Shown here piece by piece: positions 34,794-46,300 of a DNA stretch of 64,000 nucleotides (the stretch's first letter is position 1; every line of letters starts with the position of its first letter). The notes under the pieces were generated by a model. The model had not been told where the DNA came from. It saw only the letters and a list, made by a program, of their open reading frames with translations, and made no database searches. Location: NCBI RefSeq assembly GCF_037975245.1, contig NC_092573.1, forward strand, positions 8,274,501 to 8,338,500. The letters run 5' to 3'. A program made the translations under genes and the position numbers. Source of the DNA: Apostichopus japonicus. Taxonomy: Eukaryota > Echinodermata > Holothuroidea > Aspidochirotida > Stichopodidae.

Positions 34794-35936
34794 ATACCAA
34801 TTTAACTCATATGTTTGCTTAAAACAAACAGAAATAAGTACTTTCTTTCATCTGTCAGAGCATGCGCATGGGTGTGGTTACCATGACGAGGATTTCACTT
34901 TCGAAAATATATTTAAGGGCCAAAAAGAAAAAGAAATTACAAGTATTTTCATTTACATAATGCAACTTTTATCTGGGCACATGAAAAATATCAAATCAAC
35001 ACAGCTTCCACACACACACACATAAAATATATGAATAAACATTAAAACGTCTTTTGAGAATTTGCAATAACATTGAATCGAGGAGGGAAATGGATTACGT
35101 AACAAGCAGAGATACCTTTATGTGTATGTAAGTGCAACATGTTTGCACAGACCCTCATTCAACAATAGGAAACCACTTGGTCACCTTTCTGTATAAATTT
35201 AGTTAATGTATACTTTTTGTAGGGTTTGAAAACTCGAAGCTTGACCCTGGTTTTTTAGCAAGCCTACAAAATAATTACAACATAGGAATTCTAGGATTTG
35301 CATGCAACCGAATTTAATTAGGACTGAGAGAGAGCAATATTTGCTGGGTTATGTGCCGTTTATACTGCAAACTGTATTTGACGTGGTCATTAAGGGATGA
35401 AGTTAGTTCAGGGGTGGATCTGGGATTTAAAAAGATGGAAGAGTGGCCATGAGGATTTGCAGCCGCCTCCCATGTATAGGGGGTGGAGTGGGTAGACCCT
35501 GGTATAGGTATGTACGGTATGCCGTCAAACGGCGGTCATGGCGTGGTCAAGTGTTTCTCGTGGTATACTTTTCGCATGGAAGTATTACCCTGTAGGCCTT
35601 TAATGTCACATACACATGGGTATTCATTATGTAAGTGCACAAGCGCATACATGGAGTAAAATTCGACGTCAACAAGTTAGTGAACAACCTATCACAACAG
35701 TTTTACATGTACCTTTATATCTCTCCATTGATCATAACATATCCCATAGTAACCTGACGTATTTACCTGCGCAGACGCATTCTCTAAAAGCTTCGAGGAC
35801 ATATTTTGTTGGGTTTTTTTTAAGCAAACAAAGGACTTTTGACTAACAAAACAAAAATAAAGCACACAATTTCGAGAATTCCCATGCCTTAAAGTCGATA
35901 CTTCAAGCTATATGTTTCCCACAATACAGTAGAATA

Positions 35937-38900
35937 ATGGATGATCTACGTCGCTTTGTCTGGATCGCATTTCTGGTCACATGGGTTGCTGACAATGGAG
36001 GTTTGTAAGATGGTCATGCTTTGTTTAAATTCAGATACGGAATATATATTTTTTTAAATATGTTATTGACAACAGCGGTCTTATTTCTATCATGGAAGTA
36101 GGCACAAACATAATTAGTGTAGCATAACTCCAAGCTTGAATGATATTTGTAACACGGTAACCCCGGATTAATGTTGGTAGCAATGTCGTAATGATTACAC
36201 GACAGGCAGAGCCTGGACAAGTATATACGCAGTCTAGATTTATATCATTCGACTAACTAACGCACCAAAAAAAAAATATCAGAGAAAATTGAGTTATTGA
36301 TTGATGAAAAAGGTACATGATAATCTCATTTATCTGTCGTGCTACTCATTCCGCAATTTAATCTTCTGGTGGTTGAATCTGGTTGCTAAGCAAAATGGTT
36401 AAAACATCTTCTGCATCTTTTTTTAAGGTCAAACACACCGTCTCGTTGTATTTTGTTATCTCGGAGATATTTTGTAAATACACTTGTCAATAAGCAGAGT
36501 GAATGAAGTCCACAGGATAATAATTGAGCTTCAAATTGTCCCCAATATATCTCAATCCATTGAGAGGATTTGTATCAAATTTTCAAGAATAAATCAACGA
36601 GACGATTACCACAGGGAATTAAAAAGAAAATTCGTGTAACAACTTTACCTATATGATGATATCACAGACTATACCTTTTTACTACTACCCTTTATATTTT
36701 CTGAAGTAAGTGGAAGGTTAAGCCAGAAAAATCAACTATATCTCGAATTAGGGACAAGATATTGAGATGGGGTTTTCCTCTAACAGACAGACTAACACAC
36801 TAACAGACATGTGCTACATTAATGACCGAACACCGGAATGTATACCTTTTAAAAGATGTGAATTTCCTTGTTTTAACAGTCATCCAGTATAAGTCTTATT
36901 TACAAACATTGACATTGACATTTTATTGCTATACTTGAAGTAACGTTCGATAAGCAACCCGAGGAGGTATTTTACGGTAAATTTGAGTGTTTGTATATAA
37001 TGTTAAATATATACTTCATATCACAGGCTTATTGACGTTCCTTTTTTTTCTTCTTTTTTTTTAGCACTTTTCAACATCTTTCACGAGAGGGTTTTTTTTT
37101 AAACAATTCCTTGACGTCATTTTCAAAGAGATCCCGTAACGATCTTGTAAGAATAGATGTTATACTTACATTTATCAAAAGGTTTATGGATTATGAGCTT
37201 AGGAATGACAGATTAAATGTCGTATAAATATATTATACGTTGTTCTTATGGAGTTACTGCTTTGGGAGAGTCATTTTGGACTTTAAAAACAACTGATTAA
37301 AAATATTAACAGCAGTGGGCTTGCATCGAGAATCCAACGTCAATTATGAATTTACCGTTACCTTTAACCACACAAATATTCTGATGAGAGACAGTTTTAA
37401 AATTTATACTGAAGAGATAAGAGATCAAAATTGAAAAAATAAAATTTCCAGAAGAACGTCACTTAAAATTTTGATATACATACAATGTCGATAATTCGTT
37501 ACAAAATGTGGTAATTTCGAGAATATAGTCGATATTGTGAAATGAAAAAAAAGGAGAAAATTCCAGACAAATAAAAAATTTCAGGATATGAAATTGTGAA
37601 GATTAAATAGTCAAACGTTCTTGATAGTAAAATGTAAACTATAGTATCTACAATATTAACATTCATCTGCATAAGTTCCCAAACCCAACGACTTCCTGAC
37701 CAACCCCCCCCCCCTTACCCACACACACACTGTTTGATAGTTTCCCACGCCACTTAGAGATGCTGAATCAACGCCCATGAATAATTCTGTGGGGTCAAAC
37801 GCAAAGATGTTATAAATCAGAGGTGTACTGCAGTTCCGCTTAGAAAGACGCCTGCGCAAACTTGACATGTTTAAAAGTTGCATGATGGAATTGAGTAGGG
37901 AGAGGGGGGGGGGGGTGTTTGTAGAAGGTAGGAGAAAAGTTGCGCGCGTTGGGCAGTACTCAACCTTCTCCTCACATCCATTTGCGTACAATAATTGAAT
38001 CTCTGCGTGATACAAGTTATTTGAAACAAATTGGAGTCAACTTCTTTCAGATTTTATTTGTTGATATTCCTTTCTCGTATAAATACAATCTTCTTCATAG
38101 TGGTCACATGCAATCTTGATGTAAGGGGAAAAGAAAATGGTGTATTCATTGTCACTATGACAACAGTTAAAACAAATCACTTATCGTAGTCAATTTATAT
38201 TATATACATCGCCATCACCTGCACCTCTGAACTGAGTGCTTTCAGAATTAACCATACATAACTTACTCCCATCTTCCTACCCACCCTTACCCATTCCATC
38301 TCCCCCCCCCCCGCACCTTCTTCCGACCAACACCCATCTTTCCCTCACCATATCAGTTTTATATACAAAAGCCTTGTCTTGAATAATCGAATCTCTAATT
38401 TCGCCAAACCTTTTTTTTTACAAAATATAAAAGAATTCTTGTAATTCGTCCGACGAGATCTCAGGTTCGTGCAAAACTGGTGTTGCAACACAGAAGAATA
38501 TGATAACGAATAAAGTATAAGTGATCGGGAATATGATTCGGCAGCACCTATCGATAGTAATACCAATAAAGCGATAATAATGATTTAGGGCATCTCTGTG
38601 CGATTGACCGTCTTCGAACTTTTTGTCAAGTCGTGATCGAAGGAAAGAAGGAAACCAAGCAGAATTGATACACAATACTGGTGAGCTGGCTGCTGGGCTT
38701 CGATCCGATTGTGTTTCTTCAGCTTCGGGACTGATACAATTCGGATCTCCTTGAATCTGTTTTGATAGAAACGAAACAGAAAATAACTATCAATAGTCAA
38801 ATGGATTCTGCCATAAACTCCCCTGTTCCCAAAGACCCTCCCCTTCCCCACCCCACACAACATCTTCACATGAGCATACACCATTAAAGCTTCAAGAGAA

Positions 38901-39294
38901 ATCACAATATTTTCTATACCTTGTTGCACACAGGTATAAATTAAGTGGTATAAAAGGTGCCCTAGACTTTAATGCTAAAAAGTTTGGTTCCACTCGAGAA
39001 GGGGGTATAAGGGTGGGTTAGGTGTAGGGTGGGTTAGTTGGGTTAAGGTAGGTGGGTTAAGGTGGGTGGGTTAGATACTATACTGTTGAATAAATCTTCC
39101 TCGTATGTGGCCAGCTCAATTCATATTATGACTGCTTCACTGATAATAATGTTCAACCTGTTTTGATTTCCTTTCCAGGTAAGAAACACTCTCTTCAAGA
39201 ATTGATTAAAAGTGCCAACGAGACGACAAGGAACATTGCTATGTATGGATTAAGCTACCATATCATATATAAGGGTACATGTAGATATTGTTAA
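35937..39294 (+). CDS. Candidate small secreted protein or orphan signal-peptide exon, head-to-head with the poly-protease
   Basis: ATG at 35937 opens MDDLRRFVWIAFLV…, 21 codons plus one base, and ends at a GTTTGTAAG donor (exon 35937-36000). Length, phase, donor and about two thirds of the first 33 bases match exon 1 of the poly-protease, which starts 1.2 kb away on the other strand. A possible second exon is 39179-39294 (acceptor TTTCCAG, residues [18 protein letters not shown]…, TAA). Joined in phase it would give 59 aa with one N-glycosylation sequon (NET). The second exon is weak: its CAGGTAAGA start could equally be a donor. I recognise no protease exons on the plus strand, so this may be a relic of an inverted duplication. 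Confidence 0.4.
36001..38052. other. Non-coding region between the poly-protease and receptor genes
   Basis: AT-rich, with poly-C/G runs near 37702 and 37910 and no recognisable coding exon. If the small plus-strand gene model is right, this is part of its intron. Confidence 0.4.
38053..38058 (-). promoter_or_regulatory. Candidate polyadenylation signal AATAAA of the receptor gene
   Basis: AATAAA on the minus strand, 360 bases downstream of the receptor stop codon at 38418. Position-based assignment. Confidence 0.4.
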
Positions 39295-42200
39295 TCTCAG
39301 TATTGGGACATTCAGTGGACCATTTGTATATTATCTCCGGTGGTACTTTTCTACAGTTTGGCAGGTTTACACTAGTGTAGGGACAGTGTTGCCCTAGTGA
39401 AGGGACAGTGTTACACTAGATGTGGGGCAGTGTTACCCTAGCGTAGGGGCAGTGTTATACTAAAGTAACAGTAGTGTTACACTAGTGTACTGGGGGCAGT
39501 GCTACACTACTGAAATGGCAGTGATACACTAGTGTAAAGTCAGTGTTACACTAGTGTAGGGACAGTGTTACACTAGAGTTGGGGCAGTGTTACACTAGTG
39601 TAGGGGCAGTGTTATACTAGTGTAGGGACAGTGTTACACTAGTGTACTGGGGGCAGTGCTACACTAGTGTAATGCATGTCATTGTTACACTAGTGTAGAG
39701 TCAGTGTTACAATAGTGTAGGGACAGTGTTACACTAGTGTAGGGGCAGTGTTATACTAGAGTTGGGGCAGTGTTACACTAGTGTAGGGGCAGTGTTATAC
39801 TAGTGTAGGGGAAGTGCTACACTAGTGTACTGGGGCAGTGCTACACTAGTGTAATGACAGTGTTACATTAGTGTAGAGTCAGAGTTACACTAGTGTAGGG
39901 GCAGTGTAATACTAGTGTAGGGGTAGTTACACTAGTGTACTGGGGCAGTGCTACACTAGTGTAATGGCAGTGTTAAAATAGTGTAGAATCAGTGTTACAC
40001 TAGTGTAGGGACAGTGTTACACTAGTGTAGGGGCAGTGTTACACTAGTGAAGGGGCAGCGTTACACAAGTGTATGGGTAATGTTACACTAGTGTACTGGG
40101 GCAGTGTTACACTAGTGTAATGCATGGCAGTGTTACACTAGTGTAGAGTCATTGTTACACTAGTGTAGGGGCAGTGTTACACTAGTGTAGGGGCAGTGTT
40201 ATACTAGTGTAGGGGCAGTGTTACACTAGTGTACTGGGGGCAGTGCTACACTAGTGTAATGCATGTCATTGTTACACTAGTGTAGAGTCCGTGTTACACT
40301 AGTGTAGGGACAGTGTTACACTAGTGTAGGGGCAGTGTTATACTAGAGTTGGGGCAGTGTTACACTAGTGTATTGGCAGTGTTATTCTAGTGTAGGGGTA
40401 GTGTTACACTATTGTACTGGGGACAGTGCTACACTAGTATAATGACAGTGTTGCACTAGTGTATAGTCAGAGTTACACTATTGTTGGGGCAGTGTTATAC
40501 TAGTGTAGGGGTGTTACACTAGTGTACTAAGGGAAGTGCTACACTAGTGTAATGGCAGTGTTACACTAGTGTAGAATCAGTGTTACACTAGTGTAGGGAC
40601 AGTGTTACACTAGTGTAGGGGCAGTGTTACACTAGTGTACTGGGAGCAGTGTTCCACTAGTGTACTTGGGGCAGTGATACACTAGTGTAATGCATGGCAG
40701 TGTTACACTAGTGTAGAATCAGTGTTACACTAGTGTAGGGACAGTATTACACTAGTGAAGGGGCAGTGTTACACTAGTGTAGTGGGCAGTGTTACACTAG
40801 TGTAATGCATGGCAGTGTTACACTAGTGTGGAGTCATTGTTACACTAGTGTAGGGGTGTTACACTAGTGTACTGGGGGAAGTGCTACACTAGTGTAATGG
40901 CAGTGTTACACTAGTGTAGGGGCAGTGTTATACTTGAGTTGGGGCAGTGTTACACTAGTTTTGGGGCAGTGTTATTGTAAGGGTAGTGTTACACTATTGT
41001 ACTCGGGGCAGTGCTACACTAGTGTAATGGCAGTGTTACACTAGTGTAGAATCAGTGTTACACTAGTGAAGGGGCAGTGTTACATTAGTGCAGGGACAGT
41101 TTTACACTAGTGTACACTACAACTATAATGTATTAAATAATGTATGACATGTGACAGCCACGTATACTAGCGCCATTGTTATATTATGTTACGAACAAGC
41201 ATTCTCAAAGTTGCTGCATTTATAAATGGTCTAATGTTACTCACTTAAATTCTGCATATAGCGATAAATCTTGCAAGGTCAATATATCTTTAATGTTTTG
41301 TTACTGGCATTTACCTCGCTTTCCTGCAAATGTTTTTCAGATGGAAGTTGAATACCAATGTAATGAACAAGAGCGTATTCCAGAAGGGCACCAAGCACAT
41401 ACACAAAGTTGACCAGAAACCATACATCGATAGCCTGTTTAACAAACAAATAAACAAAAGGTAGAACAATTTTGCAATATCTTCATGACAAATAACTCAC
41501 GATCGACCGCCCCCCGCCCCCCCCCCCCACCAAAAAAAAACAAAGATAAAAAAGTGCAGGTTCGGTTGGACCATTCTTGAAACTCACTAATACCGGAGAA
41601 GAAAAATGCCAAGGCTGAGCTGCAGGTATAGTGGATTTACAGAAAATGCTAAAACCTATATCGGGACAACGGCACCGTGGCTATTTCAGTTTTATTCTCA
41701 TATATAATGGTGTACCGTAAAGAGATCTGGTCATGTGTCTAAGCGTCCCTCATACTCCTCATGTACCTCTACCCTACCCCCCCCCCCACATGCGACACCC
41801 CACCCTGTCTCCTTCCTTAAAACTTTCCTCCACACTATTTACAGGTTTTATAAAGAATAAGTACATATGTTATAATGAAGTGAAAAATCAAATATCAAAC
41901 AGTTGGGGGCGTGAGTAGCCAATATACCAACAGTTGATCACCGACCATAGCAATTTGAAGAAAATAAATTATGAATGACAAAACTTATTGGTTCAGTTAT
42001 GGCGGCGAATGAATTATTTGAAGATTGTTTTCCAATTATTACCATTATTATTTGGGTCAAATTGAAGAATAAAATAACAGATAACTTTCGGATGACATTT
42101 TGACATACCTTCGCATGGGCTACTCTTGGCAAGTCATTTTGTACCCCTATGGTAGTGGTCAGCATCGTCAGAATTGTGGTGATACCGAGGGATACCCTAG

Positions 42201-43229
42201 CAGCTACACTCCTTAGATCGATCATAAATGAGACACACGAGAGCATCACCAGCATAATGGAGGGTATGAAGGCGTGAAGAAGATAGTAATGAAACTCCCT
42301 GTGAAAGAAGAATTTCACTCGGACGCAGGAGACGTTACCTGTAACAAGGGAGTATTGGTTCTGCGATTAATCATAAAAATTTAGTAACAGGATCTCGGTA
42401 CTTTATATTGATGTATTTATGGGCAGGATTACATAGGATGGGATGTAGGTATCCCTAGCCGAGATATACTATTCTCCCCCCCCCCCACCCCTAATTTTCA
42501 AAATTGTATTCACGTGACCAGTGGCGTCGCAAGCCAGGTAGGGCCCACGGTACAATAATGTCATCGGTCACCCTTTCAAGTTTTGTCTAAGCATCTTTGG
42601 CAAAACGAGAATACATAATTTTTTGTATCCGATACTTTTCCGGCCCCTCGATATTTCATTTTTTTTTTACACGCCTTAAATTGTTCCTGGGCCCCATTGC
42701 TTTAGACCCGGACATCCCCTCTCTGACACACCCTCTTCCTTCACCGATAACAACAACAAATTATAAAGAAGACAAAGTTCTTAAGTAAGATCAAATCGTA
42801 AGTAATTAAAAAAATATATATATAATAACAATATTTACCTATTTTGAGGTCTTTAGAGCAATCTTCCAGACTGGCTCCACGAAGATTAAATTGCGATAAT
42901 TTTAGATCTTCTTCAAATACAAAGATTGGTAACCGTTCATAAAACTGAAATCTCAGATCCTTGGTGGTGTACTCAACTATAAAATATATACATATATATA
43001 TATTCAGAATAGAAATAAACTATATCTCTTTCTACTCAAAAGCGGCTTTGATTACTGTAGTTTTTTTAAAATATAACAGGATGCATGCATCCCTTTCTGT
43101 AGATCATCCGTTTAATTTTTCCTTCTAACCGAACAAAACTGATCTGAAAGGTCTTATAAAAAAGTGCGTTGACAAGTAGTTACCCGTTTTATCAGGTTCA
43201 TGAAAGTACAGTTCTTGTTAGTTATTATG

Positions 43230-43318
<89 letters not shown>

Positions 43319-46300
43319 TTTATGTGTGTATATATTATAACGCCTATTTATATGTGGATAATTACAAATAGTATCCATCTCTATGAATGTGTCGTGTTAT
43401 AACGTTATAAAATTGTTATTATTACTGTTTCTCCTCTTCTCTTTCTCAGTAAGAGGCAGTCACAATAAGAAAAACAGAAAGCGTTCACCGCACGAAAAGT
43501 CAACAATTATTTGTAAAATGAATAATAAATTCCATTTAGGTTACCTTAAAGGGATGAATGAATGGAGGTACTTAAAAGCCTTGGATAAAATTCAAATTAA
43601 GCCGTTCAAATGTGCTCATGCGTAAAAAAAAATGCCGTATAATAAAATATAACAGTTTGCTGAAATCTCTCCTAATATTCATTTGAAAGTCATCCAATCA
43701 TCTTTTCGATTTAAGTTTGAAAATAAAGCCAAGTGAAACCCTTACTTGCAAATGAATGACTGAAGCAAAACAAATCCTATCTTTTTTCCCTATATTGCGC
43801 AACTAAAACAGCGGAGTTTCTTATTCACTTCATTATTCAAAGTAGGATTTGGCCTAGGGCTATGTAAACTGCATTGCATGTGTGTTAGTCAGCGTCCCGT
43901 AAGTATAGCCTAATGATACAGAGTTTGAATAATGTAATATTCCCGTGTGCGAACGCTGTGAAACAATTTTGAGTTCTTACCTCATAAAAATATTACACAG
44001 AGGAGGTAGAAGACGGTTCTATCTCGGAAGGTGGGGTGGAGTGAACGTAGGGGGGGGGGGGGGACACAAACTTCGAAGGGCAGTGGGAAACATGATTTGA
44101 TATGAGGGGACAAAACAAAAAATCACCTCAAATTGCTCCGACAAAGAGACCCTCTGAAGTGTATTACTTATCAGTAGTCCCAGGATTTTAATGTTTTTCA
44201 ACAAAACTGTCGTTATTTCTTTATTACTATTTTTTTTATTACTCATCCATTCTTTTCTCTACAGATATAGAATTACGTTTCACTAACAGAGAGGTAAAAT
44301 TCGGGTATATGAATTATGGCACATTTGTTGAAACTGGAGGGAGGGGGCGGGGGGAGACAGTCTAGGAGTTATTGTTTATTTAATATATACTAGAGTGCCC
44401 TTTTTCCTTGCTTTTTTTTTTGTCCGTTTCCTCAAGCAACTAAAAAAAAAAGTCTTTACCAGTGCCTGCATCCGTTAATAAATGTAACACTAATAATAGT
44501 ACAAATTATCCATATTATGAAGCAGTGACTTGATAATGAAACTTCACTACTATTATTAATGTTCGGTTAACTATATCTTTCAAATTAAAGATATACTTAC
44601 AACTTTCCATTTCAATTGGGCAGAGTTGTTCGTCAAATGGAAAAGAAGTGAAATCCATAGCACAAGCCAAGACCAATCTTAATCTGTGAAAATATCAGGT
44701 TATACTTATATATTAATATTTTTATTCCGAAAAGTACCACCATTTATATGTGACACTTATAAACTTTAGATCTGGTAGAGTTAAAAAACCAAGAGTAGAT
44801 TTTGGTTACTATTACCTTTGAATGAGATGGACCGTTCCATTCGAGAATATTTGTACTACCCTGTTCTCCAGTGTCATCTGGTGTAAGGTCACCATCTTGG
44901 AATTGATGAAGATGAGATCAGGTAGCCATAGTTCATTGTTGAGGTGAGAGGTTGGAGGTAACTCGAAAGGGGCAGTGTATCTTAAACGAGGGTCAATCCA
45001 ACGCTGGACGAGGTAAACGTTGACCGTAAAATCCTTGTGACATAGCAAAAAGAAAGAAGAAAATGATGACGCTATTTCAGAAATTAATGATCTCACTTAT
45101 GAGTATCCTAAATGTTTTGCAAGGAATACAAATGATGAGAAGGTTAATAACTAAGCAACAAAAAAAAAATGTATGACATTTCTCAAGGAGAAATCAACTA
45201 GAACATTGTAAAGAGTATTTCTGGATAAAACTAATTTTCATTCAAACAATTAATCATATCAAAAGTTAGGAACAATATATGGCGAAAGGAAGATGGCGCC
45301 GCCCATACGGTATAAGGAAGTGTGGAGAATGCGCTTACGGTTTTTTCATTTCTTTATTTGTCATCATATATTTCTCAATGGATGTTTATGATTGACTTTT
45401 CAACATGTTTATGTAGATTGTAGAATGATTTTGGTTAAATAAACTTTGTAATATAACCTGCATGGAAAGACAATTCAATGGAATACTTCTTGAGAGATAA
45501 ACAGAGGGAGGACAGCTCGTTCCGGGAACACAACTGCCCTGCAATACTAACATTAATAAGCACAGGCCTACACCAACGACAAGTGCAATCGCGGAACGAA
45601 TTGGCGACGGCATGACTTCGCTATAGAAAACAAACGACCTATTATTATTATAGATCAACAGACACTTCCATCACAACTTCCAGAAATGAAATCTGAAATG
45701 AAGGCACTCAAAGCAGCTGTAATCGATATGGCGGGAGTCGGTAGAATTTATGGAAAATGAAGTCGAATCTGTTAAAGCAAAGCTAAAGATGAAGGCTGAA
45801 ACAGAGGGGCATTGAATCTCTAAGAGAAAGTGTATACGATTCGGAGCGTTTATCACAAAAGCTATCATAATCAATATAATACTTGGACTTGAACAGATCA
45901 ATACGACAAAAACGTATTTTTCCATAGTGCGCCAGAAGCCATTACTGAAAAATTTGAAGAAATTATTAAAGTTAATATTCTAGCCAACATGATGATGAGG
46001 TTTCAGAATGTGGAAAATAGAACGAGCATACATGGACCCCTGTAGGAGCACCAACAGTAGCAATGAAACTGCGCCCACTTCACGTAAAAATTTCTAAGAT
46101 TCAGTAATAGAGAAAAAGTTTTAAAGGCTGCGGGAAAGACATTAAGAGGTAAATTATTGAGGGGGCAAAGGAGAATTTCATAAGCGAGGACGTCTCCACT
46201 AACGTTCGGGAAGTAGATTGTTTTACAAAAAATATATTTCGCAAAAAAAAAAAATATATATCAGAAGGTATTTGTTGGAAGAAATACTGGCTTCCAGGTT

